43,273 nt of DNA from an uncultured Pseudomonadota bacterium (lineage in GTDB: Bacteria; Pseudomonadota; Alphaproteobacteria; RF32; CAG-239), in contig CABUUO010000012.1 of NCBI GenBank assembly GCA_902494875.1, positions 1-43,273 on the forward strand, given 5' to 3'. Shown here piece by piece: positions 16,788-24,976 of the stretch (position 1 is the first letter of the stretch; every line of letters starts with the position of its first letter). The position numbers and the translations under genes are program-made. The notes under the pieces were generated by a model. That model did no database searches. It was not told where the DNA came from and worked only from the letters and a program-made list of their open reading frames with translations.

Positions 16788-18875
16788 TTATTTGGAAAGA
16801 CCATCCTTCATGTATTTTAAGGTTGATATGTCAATGTTTTTGGGGGTCGGCTGTGCTTTGTACGGTACTTTGCCGAGTTTGTAATCGCGCACCATCTGCT
16901 GTTTTTGCCTGATGTGTTCTTCCCGGTCTTTTAATGATTCCGCTTCACGGTTGGCGTCCTGCGTCTGGTGTTCGTGCTTTTCGTCCGTCCGGTTTTGGCG
17001 TTCTGCTTCTTCGGCCATGGTTTGCGGTTCTTCTCGGCGAACAATAAACTCGTTGAATTCGTCGAGTTCGGGATTTTTGTGCGGTTTTTTGCCGTTTTCG
17101 CTGCAACGTTCTTTTTTGTAGTCGTTGACGGCAGTTTTTTCCGCTTTGGATATTCTTTCTCCGGCGTCTTTTAGCGCTTCACCGAGAGAGATTTCCTTGT
17201 TTTGTTCCTGATAAATTTCTTTGTTTTCTTTAATATCCTCCATTAAGACCTGCAGACCGATTTTCTGTTGTTCTTTATATAAGTCGGCAACAGATTTTCC
17301 GCTGAAAGCGTTTGGGTCGCGCAATTGGCGGTCTAAGATTGAAGTAACGGCATATTTATTAGAAAACTCTTCGGCCTTGGTAATGAACGCAGCAATAACG
17401 CCGGCTACGTTTTCCGCATATCGGGGATCTTTAAGTTGTTCCGGCGCCAACATTTTGCTGAGGAATTCCGGTGAAGAGCCGTAAAGCTTGTTTACGTAAG
17501 GATTGCTTGCAATGAGTTCTTCGGTCTTGCCGCTTTGGAGCATTTCGGCGATTTGTTTCGGGTCGCTGCCGCTGCGGAGTCTGTCCATATTCTCGTCATG
17601 AATGTTGTATATTTCTTTGTATACAGCATTGGTTTTCGGGGTTTTAGGCTTATTATCTTCGCTTTTTTGTTCTTTCATGCGTTGTTGATAGCCTTTTTCA
17701 AACTGATCCCAAACGCCGGCGCATACATATTCAATCTGATGGACGACCCAGTTGGTCGCAGAGTTTGCGGCAGCCAGAAACCATTTTTCAAACATGGCCT
17801 GAATAATATCCTGTTCTTTCCAGTATACCTCGTCTTCTTTTTGGGTTTGGTCACCGCGGTCACCTTGGTCTCCTGTAAATTCATTTCTGTCCAGAGTATC
17901 GTCCGGTTTTTCTTCAATAACGGTTTTGTTCGGCGCCGGTTTAGGCTGCGGTTTGCCTTCGTTTACTTTCGTAGACGTTTTTCCTTCGTCGATTTTGGTT
18001 GATGTTTTACCTTCGTCGATTTTAGTCGGTTCGTTTTTCTCAAACTCGTCCACTTTGAGTTCTTTGCCGATGGCGTGGTCATATTCGCCGGCGGCATATT
18101 TTTTCCAGGCTTTGTTGGCGGAAATAATGCAGTTCAGAGCCTTTTTGTCATCTCCTTCAAGGCTTTCAATTTCAGAGCCGGCAAAAGGTGAGTCCGTTCC
18201 ATCCTCATTTATGCGAGAAAACTGTCCTTTGTTGTTCAGGCGGTAGGTCTTATAGCTGCTCTGGTCCTGAGAGGGGAGCAACAGTTCTGCGTTGCCGTCT
18301 TTGTCAAAAGCCACCTCGGCCAAGCCGTCGCCGGCGGCATTTTGAAAGAGAACGTTTTTGCCGCTGCGGAGTTTTTTGTTGTCAAGGCCATTGATGATTT
18401 CCGGGGTGCCGGAGATAACCATGCTGTCGAGGCCTTCCATGTCAAAGTCGCTGCCGTCTTTTGAACTCTGCGGATTTTTACGGTTGAGGTCGATGGTTAC
18501 GGCGTTTTCAAGGCTCAGGCGTTTGTCCGCCATTTTTTCCTTTAGATTATCCAGATTTTTTTTGATTTCGTCAGAGATGCCGTCCAGAGCAAATTCGCTG
18601 CAAAATTCGTTGATTTTGGCAAAATCGCCGATATCAAAATCGCCGGTCATCAGGCAAGTGGTATATTCCTGAATCTTTCGGTGAAGACTTTCCGGCGTGA
18701 CGGCTTTTTTTACGGCGTCTTTCTGTTCTGCAAGCATCTGAGGGTCTTTTTCGGACAGGCGCGCATTATGCCAAACGGAGGAAAGCTGTTCCAGAGGCAT
18801 TTCTTTCAGCAAGTCCTGCATTTCTTTAGTATAAAATCTGGCGTTTAAATTTCTGATATCTTCTGCTGTTGACAT
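16788..18875 (-). CDS. Large hydrophilic protein of the VirD4-type operon, unknown family
   Basis: A 695-residue protein. I chose the ATG at 18875, preceded by GGGG at good spacing, over an ATG 24 bases upstream without a ribosome site. The N-terminal half (~1-270) is helical and charged. A linker with three 9-residue repeats of the type TKIDEGKTS (~284-310) leads to a Pro/Asp/Gly-rich stretch. A moderately hydrophobic segment lies at ~360-388 (WFLAAANSATNWVVHQIEY). The last ~130 residues are extremely rich in Glu, Lys, Arg and Gln and probably coiled-coil. There is no signal peptide. It could be a secretion substrate or a soluble coupling-complex component; nothing in the sequence decides. 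Confidence 0.6.
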   Translation of the reverse strand: MSTAEDIRNLNARFYTKEMQDLLKEMPLEQLSSVWHNARLSEKDPQMLAEQKDAVKKAVTPESLHRKIQEYTTCLMTGDFDIGDFAKINEFCSEFALDGISDEIKKNLDNLKEKMADKRLSLENAVTIDLNRKNPQSSKDGSDFDMEGLDSMVISGTPEIINGLDNKKLRSGKNVLFQNAAGDGLAEVAFDKDGNAELLLPSQDQSSYKTYRLNNKGQFSRINEDGTDSPFAGSEIESLEGDDKKALNCIISANKAWKKYAAGEYDHAIGKELKVDEFEKNEPTKIDEGKTSTKIDEGKTSTKVNEGKPQPKPAPNKTVIEEKPDDTLDRNEFTGDQGDRGDQTQKEDEVYWKEQDIIQAMFEKWFLAAANSATNWVVHQIEYVCAGVWDQFEKGYQQRMKEQKSEDNKPKTPKTNAVYKEIYNIHDENMDRLRSGSDPKQIAEMLQSGKTEELIASNPYVNKLYGSSPEFLSKMLAPEQLKDPRYAENVAGVIAAFITKAEEFSNKYAVTSILDRQLRDPNAFSGKSVADLYKEQQKIGLQVLMEDIKENKEIYQEQNKEISLGEALKDAGERISKAEKTAVNDYKKERCSENGKKPHKNPELDEFNEFIVRREEPQTMAEEAERQNRTDEKHEHQTQDANREAESLKDREEHIRQKQQMVRDYKLGKVPYKAQPTPKNIDISTLKYMKDGLSK
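17946..18026 (-). repeat. Three tandem 27-bp coding repeats
   Basis: Three in-frame copies of a 9-codon unit (TKIDEGKTS, TKIDEGKTS, TKVNEGKPQ) lie in the linker of the 695-residue protein. The first two copies are identical in protein; the third is diverged. Such units readily change copy number. Confidence 0.8.
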
Positions 18876-18953
18876 AGCATTACCCCGATATAAATTCATA
18901 TTTTAAGTCAATTCTAACATTAAAAATTGTTTTTGTCTATATTTTTTCCAAAA

Positions 18954-19892
18954 TCAGACTTTTAAATTTTTAAGAAATCTTCCCAGTTCTTTGTTTATGC
19001 GGATGCCGTCTTCCGGACGAGCTTTGATAAGGCCGAAAAAGCGGGCTTTGATTTTGCTGACTTCAATCGGCGCAAAGGTTGCCGGGTTATTGGTCAGCAT
19101 TTTGAAAGCGCCGTCGGCATCTTTGCGTGAAGTTTTAAAATAGTTCATGACCAGACGTTCGGCATTGACCGGAAATTCTTTTTTGCGGATGGCCTCAATG
19201 TAGCGGTTAATTCTTTCCAAACGCCGCTGATGTTCTTCATAGACCTGACGTTCGATTCTTTTGCGTTTGGCTTTGAGCCGGCGCTTTTCATAGGCAATTT
19301 CGCAGCTTTCGATTTCTATCAGAATTTCGACATAAGATATAACGGCGGTCTGCAACGTTTCATCCGTGGTTTTTTCGGCAAATTCCAAAAGTTCTTCGTC
19401 ACGGGCGTTGGGAGTTATGTTCATAATGCGGGTCGGATGGACTTTGATCATGATGTCCCAACCGATGAGTGTATCGCGGGCAAAGCTCTCGCCGATGATT
19501 GGTTTGTATCGCGGATAGAGCATTTCGGCCGTAACGGCAAATTCCGGCGTATCAAGACCGGCCTGAAGCGCCATTTCCTTAATGGCTTCCGTAAAGTTCC
19601 GGTGGGCGTTGTATAGGGCTTTTTCTTCTTCGTAAAGATTTTGAGCAAATTCATCCTCGCCTTCAATGGCTGAGGGCAGCGGTTTGTTATCGTCAGGGAT
19701 TTTTCGCGCGTCGTTTTCAATGGTGCTTTTATCGTCTTCTGTTAACTCGGTGGAAATAAATTCCTGCAGAAGGCGCTCAAACTCATCGTCTTCTTCTTCG
19801 GACGGAGCAACAGGCGCCGTTAAATTATCGGCGTCAATGTCTCCCAGAAAACTTTGGACTTCGTCATGTACGGATTTTTCTTTTGCCGCCAT
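18954..19892 (-). CDS. Helical cytoplasmic protein of the VirD4-type operon, unknown family
   Basis: A 312-residue soluble protein. The first ~85 residues are acidic and probably disordered (EEEDDEFERLLQEFIS). A helical core follows, with a strongly basic helix at ~203-240 (YEKRRLKAKRKRIERQVYEEH) that could be a coiled coil or a nucleic-acid or membrane-surface contact. There are no membrane segments and no signal peptide. AGGAAAAA precedes the ATG. It is 8 bp after the small single-pass protein gene and 78 bp before the 695-residue gene. I recognise no domain. Confidence 0.6.
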   Translation of the reverse strand: MAAKEKSVHDEVQSFLGDIDADNLTAPVAPSEEEDDEFERLLQEFISTELTEDDKSTIENDARKIPDDNKPLPSAIEGEDEFAQNLYEEEKALYNAHRNFTEAIKEMALQAGLDTPEFAVTAEMLYPRYKPIIGESFARDTLIGWDIMIKVHPTRIMNITPNARDEELLEFAEKTTDETLQTAVISYVEILIEIESCEIAYEKRRLKAKRKRIERQVYEEHQRRLERINRYIEAIRKKEFPVNAERLVMNYFKTSRKDADGAFKMLTNNPATFAPIEVSKIKARFFGLIKARPEDGIRINKELGRFLKNLKV

Positions 19893-19900
19893 TTTTTCCT

Positions 19901-20185
19901 CTAATTGATTTTAAGCGTTGATATTTTTTTGCCGAGAGCTGCATCAAAGACAATCACCCGGTCGTCTGAGCCGCCGCCAATAACGAGCATATATAAGGTT
20001 TCTCCGTTATTGGATATCTGCTTGATTATGCTGCCGCGCGGTTCTCCGAGACTGACTTCGGCAGGCAGAGACTGCTGTACGACGCGGGTTTTGTGAACAA
20101 AGAGCCCGAGAAAAGTCAAGGTGCCGAAAATGAGAAGCAGCGTCAGTATGGCGACAATGTTTTTTATTAATTTAAGTTTATCCAT
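19901..20185 (-). CDS. Small single-pass membrane protein, first gene of the VirD4-type operon
   Basis: A 94-residue protein from the ATG at 20185, preceded by GAGGGG; an in-frame TTG 15 bases upstream lies inside that ribosome site. One membrane helix (residues ~8-28) is followed by a ~65-residue beta-rich outer domain with a GETLYMLVIGGGSDDRVIVFD repeat-like pattern. In size, topology and position beside rluD it resembles short alphaproteobacterial single-pass proteins (DUF6476-like), but the match is only by general features. It diverges from rluD. Confidence 0.5.
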   Translation of the reverse strand: MDKLKLIKNIVAILTLLLIFGTLTFLGLFVHKTRVVQQSLPAEVSLGEPRGSIIKQISNNGETLYMLVIGGGSDDRVIVFDAALGKKISTLKIN

Positions 20186-20194
20186 AATCCCCTC

Positions 20195-20222
20195 TTGCAA
20201 AATCTTTGTTTACCTGTATTTT
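20195..20222 (+). promoter_or_regulatory. Possible rluD promoter
   Basis: TTGCAA (20195-20200) and TATTTT (20217-20222) are 16 bases apart, 39 bases upstream of the rluD ATG. It lies in the 75-bp gap shared with the divergent VirD4-type operon. Confidence 0.35.
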
Positions 20223-20260
20223 GGAGTTGTTGCGTCAATCCGAAAAACGGTAAATCTGCG

Positions 20261-21235
20261 ATGAGCGATAATACTATATATACATCACAAATAGTTAACA
20301 AAGAATATAAAGGGTTGCGAATAGACAAGTTTCTGGCCATGAGTTTTCCAGAAATGTCGCGTTCGCAAATACAGCGCCTGATTAAAGAAGGAAACGTCAG
20401 TTGTGACGATGATATTATCGCAGATAATTCGTTTAAGGTCCGAATCGACGATTCATATCAGGTTTTTGTTCCCGAAGCAGTTGACGCCGAGCCCGTTGCC
20501 GAAAATATTCCGCTGGATATTGTTTTTGAAGATGAAGACTTGATCGTGGTCAACAAGCCGGCAGGCATGACCGTACATCCGGCACCGGGGGCACCGAACG
20601 GAACTCTGGTCAATGCGCTGCTTTATCATTGCCGGGACCGTTTGTCGGGGATCGGCGGGGTTAGGCGCCCGGGTATTGTTCACCGAATCGACAAAGATAC
20701 CAGCGGGCTGCTGGTGGTGGCCAAGAATGATGCTGCACATCGTGCTTTGAGCGAGCAGTTTTTTGAACATTCCATTGAACGGACTTATTTTGCGGCAGTC
20801 TACGGCGTTCCCAGTCCTATGAACGGAAAAATAGAGGGTAATATCGGACGGAGCCCTTATGACCGAAAGAAAATGGCGATTGTGTCTCAGGGCGGCAAGC
20901 GTGCCGTTACAAATTACAAGACCGTTGAGATATATAAAAATGTTGCAGCTTTGGTACAATGCAACCTTGAAACCGGGCGGACGCATCAGATCAGAGTACA
21001 TATGGCCGGCATGGGCTGCAATCTTATCGGTGATCAGCTTTATGTCAAATCCAAAAAAACGCTGGTTAAAGGCATAAGCGAAAGCGACAAGGCTTTTGTC
21101 AACGGTTTTCCGAGACAGGCGCTGCACGCTACCACGCTCGGCTTTATTCATCCGCGCAGCAAAGCCTTTGTTTCTTTTACGTCTTCATTTCCAGAAGATT
21201 TTCAATCTTTGCTCAGTGTACTAAAAAATCTATAA
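20261..21235 (+). CDS. rluD: RluD-type 23S rRNA pseudouridine synthase
   Basis: A 324-residue enzyme. An N-terminal S4 RNA-binding domain (RIDKFLAMSFPEMSRSQIQR) is followed by the RluA-family catalytic domain. Its motif HRIDKDTSGLLVVAK (catalytic Asp about D144) and GRTHQIRVHM near 255 are intact. It isomerises uridines in helix 69 of 23S rRNA in the characterised family members. I chose the ATG at 20261 because the ~22 residues upstream are not family-like. rpoH follows 151 bp downstream on the same strand, a common alphaproteobacterial order. Confidence 0.9.
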   Translation: MSDNTIYTSQIVNKEYKGLRIDKFLAMSFPEMSRSQIQRLIKEGNVSCDDDIIADNSFKVRIDDSYQVFVPEAVDAEPVAENIPLDIVFEDEDLIVVNKPAGMTVHPAPGAPNGTLVNALLYHCRDRLSGIGGVRRPGIVHRIDKDTSGLLVVAKNDAAHRALSEQFFEHSIERTYFAAVYGVPSPMNGKIEGNIGRSPYDRKKMAIVSQGGKRAVTNYKTVEIYKNVAALVQCNLETGRTHQIRVHMAGMGCNLIGDQLYVKSKKTLVKGISESDKAFVNGFPRQALHATTLGFIHPRSKAFVSFTSSFPEDFQSLLSVLKNL

Positions 21236-21386
21236 CAGTTGCAGAATAATTGGCGGCCAGGCGTAGAAAAACTCTATAGCTGTATCCGAAAAGCAGTGGC
21301 TTGCGGGCAGGGTCGTATGAACGTATATTAGACATAGTTTGAATATGCCGAAAGGTAAAAGCTTGATTTACGAAAGGAGCTTACTT

Positions 21387-22262
21387 ATGGATAAAACGTT
21401 CGCATTAAACGGAATAGACTTTTCTCCAGAAATCAATTTGGCCAGATATTTGCAAAGCATTCGCAAATTTCCGATCCTGACTCAGGAAGAGGAGTTTGCC
21501 ATGGCTTCAGAATATAAGGAAACCAAAGATCCGAAAATTTCCTATAAACTGATTACGTCGCATCTGCGGTTGGTGGTTAAGGTTGTTTCCAAATATAAGG
21601 GTTATGGTCTGCCCCTTTCGGAAATGATTGCGGAGGGCAATGTCGGTCTGCTTTATGCGGTTGACAAGTTTGAGCCATCCAAAGGTTTCAGATTTTCTAC
21701 TTATGCCTTGTGGTGGATTAAGGCTTCAATCCAGAAATATATTCTGAATTCCTGGTCTTTGGTGAAAATCGGAACTACGGCGGCTCAGAAAAAACTGTTT
21801 TTTAATCTGCGCAAGATGAAAAACAAGCTTAACCTGACCGATGACCGCGAGCTTTCTCCCGATATTCTGGACAGTATAGCATCTTCCCTGGACGTTTCCG
21901 TACAAGACGTAACGGATATGAATATGCGGTTAAAGTCTCATGACGGATCACTTAACGCCGTAATCGACTCTTCGTCTGAAAGCGGTACGGAATGGATGGA
22001 TTTTATAGCCGACGGAAAGCCCAGTCAGGAAGATGTACTGGGACATGCCGAAACGATGAGCTATCGTAAGAAGCTGTTTAACCAGTCTTTGGGGTGTTTG
22101 AACCGGCGCGAAAAGGATATTCTTTTCAAACGCCGTCTGGTTGAGAAAGCAGTTACACTGGACGATTTGAGCAAAACTTATAACATTTCCAAGGAACGCG
22201 TCCGCCAGATTGAGCTGAATTCGATAAAAAAACTGCAAAAAAATATAGGGCTGCTGCAGTAA
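21387..22262 (+). CDS. rpoH: RpoH, heat-shock sigma factor (sigma-32)
   Basis: A 291-residue sigma-70-family factor. Region 2 has LPLSEMIAEGNVGLLYAVDK and FSTYALWWIKASIQ. The RpoH-specific box QKKLFFNLRK follows, and a C-terminal region 4 helix-turn-helix (TLDDLSKTYNISKERVRQIE). There is no region 1.1, as expected for RpoH. The ATG at 21387 has AAAGGAG nine bases upstream, which settles the start over in-frame codons at 21339. It directs transcription of chaperone and protease genes. A strong terminator follows. Confidence 0.93.
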   Translation: MDKTFALNGIDFSPEINLARYLQSIRKFPILTQEEEFAMASEYKETKDPKISYKLITSHLRLVVKVVSKYKGYGLPLSEMIAEGNVGLLYAVDKFEPSKGFRFSTYALWWIKASIQKYILNSWSLVKIGTTAAQKKLFFNLRKMKNKLNLTDDRELSPDILDSIASSLDVSVQDVTDMNMRLKSHDGSLNAVIDSSSESGTEWMDFIADGKPSQEDVLGHAETMSYRKKLFNQSLGCLNRREKDILFKRRLVEKAVTLDDLSKTYNISKERVRQIELNSIKKLQKNIGLLQ

Positions 22263-22280
22263 GGGTGTCTGACGACAATC

Positions 22281-22312
22281 TAAAAAAACTCCGCAAATGC
22301 GGAGTTTTTTTA
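22281..22312. terminator. Bidirectional terminator between rpoH and the convergent gene
   Basis: A 15-bp stem (22281-22295 with 22298-22312) with a CTCCGCA core, flanked by A and T runs on both sides. It serves rpoH on the plus strand, and it overlaps the stop codon of the convergent minus-strand gene. Confidence 0.8.
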
Positions 22313-22804
22313 TTTGGCAATTTTATCAATTTGCGCATCAATGGTTGCCTGTCCCCATTCTTCAGCAATTTTTTCCAGACGACGGTCAATGCGGGCAACG
22401 CGTTTCTGAGCCGAAATTTTAGATGAGAGAATGAACAGGTTGGGCAGTTCGTAGTATATGATAAATCCGATGGCGGCAGAACCAAGCATGATGACAAGGT
22501 TAAAAACGTCGCTTAAAATCGAAAGGGCCCCGTTCAGGCTGAAATGGTTGATGACGTTTATCAGATATACGAAAACGCCGGCCAGGTTAAAGCAGCCGAT
22601 AATGACCAGTTTATTGGCGTTTTTAGGGTCGGTAATCAAAATGGTGGCTGTCGGCAGCAAGCCGATAAGCAATACAATGACAGCGGGAAGCGTGATAAAC
22701 GCTATCAGACAGAGAAAAGCAAACAGCAGCCATTTGCGGGAGGCGGGCAGCGAATGAAACGAGTTTTTGAGACCGGGATTTTTTTTCTTTTTGATTTTGT
22801 TCAT
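22310..22804 (-). CDS. Small multi-pass membrane protein paired with a pseudokinase
   Basis: A 164-residue protein from the ATG at 22804, which overlaps the kinase-like stop in ATGA. A basic N-terminus (NKIKKKKNPGLK) precedes three or four hydrophobic stretches (~26-60, 66-88, 96-126), and the cytoplasmic tail is charged and helical. I recognise no family. The 4-base overlap points to tight co-translation, and probably a membrane complex, with the tail-anchored pseudokinase. Confidence 0.6.
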   Translation of the reverse strand: MNKIKKKKNPGLKNSFHSLPASRKWLLFAFLCLIAFITLPAVIVLLIGLLPTATILITDPKNANKLVIIGCFNLAGVFVYLINVINHFSLNGALSILSDVFNLVIMLGSAAIGFIIYYELPNLFILSSKISAQKRVARIDRRLEKIAEEWGQATIDAQIDKIAK

Positions 22805-24837
22805 TTTGCAATCCAATAAAACAGGTTAAACACAAAAGAAGTTATCATGGTCAGAACCGAGAGGATGCTGGCAAAACGAACAGCCAGATCCTGCGCTTCT
22901 TCGTCGAGTTTGTACCCGCTGTTGATGATTTTGTTCTTTTCAGCCAGAAGCTGGTGTATTTCTTTTTCGACCAGATTGAACTGTTCCTTGTCTTTCTGTC
23001 GGGCTTCGGCGTTTTCCAAAACCTTGCAGATTTCCATAAGTTTTCCGTCTTTTGAAACCTTTAGAAGTTCACGTTCAATCGCTTTCTGCAATTTTATGTT
23101 GTGATAGCTTTTGATAACGGGTTTGGAAATGCCCGACAGCCATTTGCCCAGGTTTACGAGTTGTATCGGTCCGTATTTGTTCTGCATGTCGGTATAAAGG
23201 CGGATGATGGCGCTGACTTGAATGTCTTCCTTGCTGGAGTTTAGGTCTATCAGAATGCCGTCAATTTTTTTGCCCATTTTGCAGCGCAGATAGGCAATGA
23301 TGTTTTTGTCATAGGGAAGCACCTGCCCCTTGATGTTAGGATAGTTGCGATCCAACGCGCGGAGAATACGCGGCGCGGAATTTACAAATTCGTCGCCGAT
23401 CAGCGGACTGACACAGGGCAGGTCGTCGTCGAAGTCGTACATAATCCGGTCGATGCCATAACCGATGTCGTTACGGCTGATATAGATTTTGAATTCGGCG
23501 GCATTGCTCGGAGAGCGCAGGTTCTCCTGTTCCAGATACCACATGCGGATCAGATCGGTGCTGAAAAGATCGTAAAAGCTGCTGATGTCTATCTGTTTTT
23601 TCAGGCAATAGAATATTGCTTTCGGCGCACCGTCGGGAAAAACGGAAATGTCTTTAACGTGAATCGGAGCGTTGTGGTCGATCAGAATGCAGATTTTTGC
23701 AATCAGCAGATCGTGGCTTTCGGTTTCAGAACTTTGTTTGATCAGTTTTTCTATGTCGGTGCCGATTTTGTCGTTTTCCAAACCGTTTTTAACCCATTCC
23801 AGCACTTTGCCCGATTTAATCAATTCGTAAGCTTCGTCCGGGTAGCTGTAGAGATTGTAGGCCACCTCCTGCGCGGTGTAGCACTTTTCATTGTTTATGG
23901 TCAGGGAACGTTTGGACTTTTCGGCGTTGAGATGAGTCGAAAAACTGTTGGCTTTGCCTTCCAGAAAATTATAGCTTTGAATGTAATTCCAGCGGAGTTC
24001 CGGCGTGTCGGCCAGCAGACCTTTTAACAGCGGCGTGAATTGGTTGGGAACCTTTTCATCGTGCGCAAGCGTATAATAAGTGCCTTTTTTTAGTTTCAGA
24101 CGCAGAATTTCCGGCGTGGTCAGATCATTTAAGAGTTCTTTGCCGAGCAGGATGCTCAGACCGGAAACGCCGATGGCATAAATGTCGTTTTTGTCACTGC
24201 CGTTGCCGCGTCCGGCCGGGATGGCCATCAGACTTTCAATACATTCGCAGGCGGCAGGCTGATAGTAGGCAGGAAACGCCGCGGCGCAGTCGCCGATGAT
24301 GATATCGGTTTTTTCCTTGGTTTTGAAAAAAATATTGTCCGGACGGATGGCGCGGTGGGTGATGTTATAACCTTTTAGCGCTTCTACGGCGGACAGCAGC
24401 CCCAAAATAACGTTTTTAAATTTTCCCGGATTATTGCGGTAATTGACTTCATCTAGTGAATCCATAACTTTTCCGCCCTGCGGTGTGGCGTAGATCATGG
24501 CAATGGTCCGGGTGTTGCGAAGCGGATTGGTGATGGTGCCGTATTCGACCATCTTCATTAAGTTGGGGTGGTCTATTGATTTTAGATAGGGCAGCAAAGA
24601 ACTGCGCGGCGCGGTTTCGCCGCCGCAAACCAGAGCAAACAAGTCTCTTCTGGGGTCAATGCGGTCGGTAACCTTGTAGGCCAGAGCTCCGTTTGCGTCA
24701 AGCCAGCGTAATGGTTCGTCGAAGTTTATTTCAAACCTTTCTTTTACCAGAAAAGTTTGTTTTTCCGATTTCGAGTTGGTGGTTTCCGTGTTAGAGCCGG
24801 CTGTTGCGGAATTACCTTTGTTTTCTTCCTGAACCAT
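22801..24837 (-). CDS. Tail-anchored Ser/Thr kinase-like protein, probable pseudokinase
   Basis: A 678-residue protein. Residues ~50-270 have a protein kinase-like fold. The catalytic loop reads THRAIRPDNIFF (160-171) instead of HRDxKxxN, so the catalytic Asp is Ala. The DFG position reads GDC (182-184), and NDIYAIG (217-223) matches subdomain IX. No glycine-rich loop or clear ATP Lys is obvious, so it is probably catalytically dead. The middle (~280-600) is helical and unassigned. A coiled coil (~610-650) and one C-terminal membrane helix (LSVLTMITSFVFNLFYWIA) anchor it with the kinase-like part in the cytoplasm. It is co-translated with the small membrane protein. Confidence 0.7.
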   Translation of the reverse strand: MVQEENKGNSATAGSNTETTNSKSEKQTFLVKERFEINFDEPLRWLDANGALAYKVTDRIDPRRDLFALVCGGETAPRSSLLPYLKSIDHPNLMKMVEYGTITNPLRNTRTIAMIYATPQGGKVMDSLDEVNYRNNPGKFKNVILGLLSAVEALKGYNITHRAIRPDNIFFKTKEKTDIIIGDCAAAFPAYYQPAACECIESLMAIPAGRGNGSDKNDIYAIGVSGLSILLGKELLNDLTTPEILRLKLKKGTYYTLAHDEKVPNQFTPLLKGLLADTPELRWNYIQSYNFLEGKANSFSTHLNAEKSKRSLTINNEKCYTAQEVAYNLYSYPDEAYELIKSGKVLEWVKNGLENDKIGTDIEKLIKQSSETESHDLLIAKICILIDHNAPIHVKDISVFPDGAPKAIFYCLKKQIDISSFYDLFSTDLIRMWYLEQENLRSPSNAAEFKIYISRNDIGYGIDRIMYDFDDDLPCVSPLIGDEFVNSAPRILRALDRNYPNIKGQVLPYDKNIIAYLRCKMGKKIDGILIDLNSSKEDIQVSAIIRLYTDMQNKYGPIQLVNLGKWLSGISKPVIKSYHNIKLQKAIERELLKVSKDGKLMEICKVLENAEARQKDKEQFNLVEKEIHQLLAEKNKIINSGYKLDEEAQDLAVRFASILSVLTMITSFVFNLFYWIAK

Positions 24838-24880
24838 GTTAAAAAATCTCTTAAATTACTTTGCTATTTTAGCTTATAAT

Positions 24881-24910
24881 ATTATATATGTGTTAATAAA
24901 GAACAAACAA
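24881..24910 (-). promoter_or_regulatory. Possible promoter of the pseudokinase gene
   Basis: On the minus strand, TTGTTT (24910-24905) and TATAAT (24886-24881) are 18 bases apart, about 40 bases upstream of the ATG at 24837. Confidence 0.4.
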
Positions 24911-24911
24911 A

Positions 24912-24940
24912 TTGTGAATTGTTTTTTTTAAGAGTATGAT
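24912..24940 (+). promoter_or_regulatory. Promoter of the PAS/GGDEF-like gene
   Basis: TTGTGA (24912-24917) and TATGAT (24935-24940) are exactly 17 bases apart, 36 bases before the ATG at 24977. It is back to back with the pseudokinase promoter. Confidence 0.55.
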
Positions 24941-24976
24941 ACGGATTGTCAGAAGTGAATTTTAAGTTGTGTGGTA

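Noticed and set aside
16788..20185. Conjugation or relaxosome region
   Set aside because: No relaxase, oriT-like repeat or pilus gene could be seen. The coupling ATPase alone does not show DNA transfer.
20453..21151. 232-residue minus-strand frame
   Set aside because: It is antisense to rluD, whose catalytic motifs are clear.
24845..24860. TTAA-N-TTAA like a CtrA binding site
   Set aside because: The two TTAA halves are 8 bases apart, whereas the CtrA site requires 7, in a very AT-rich region.
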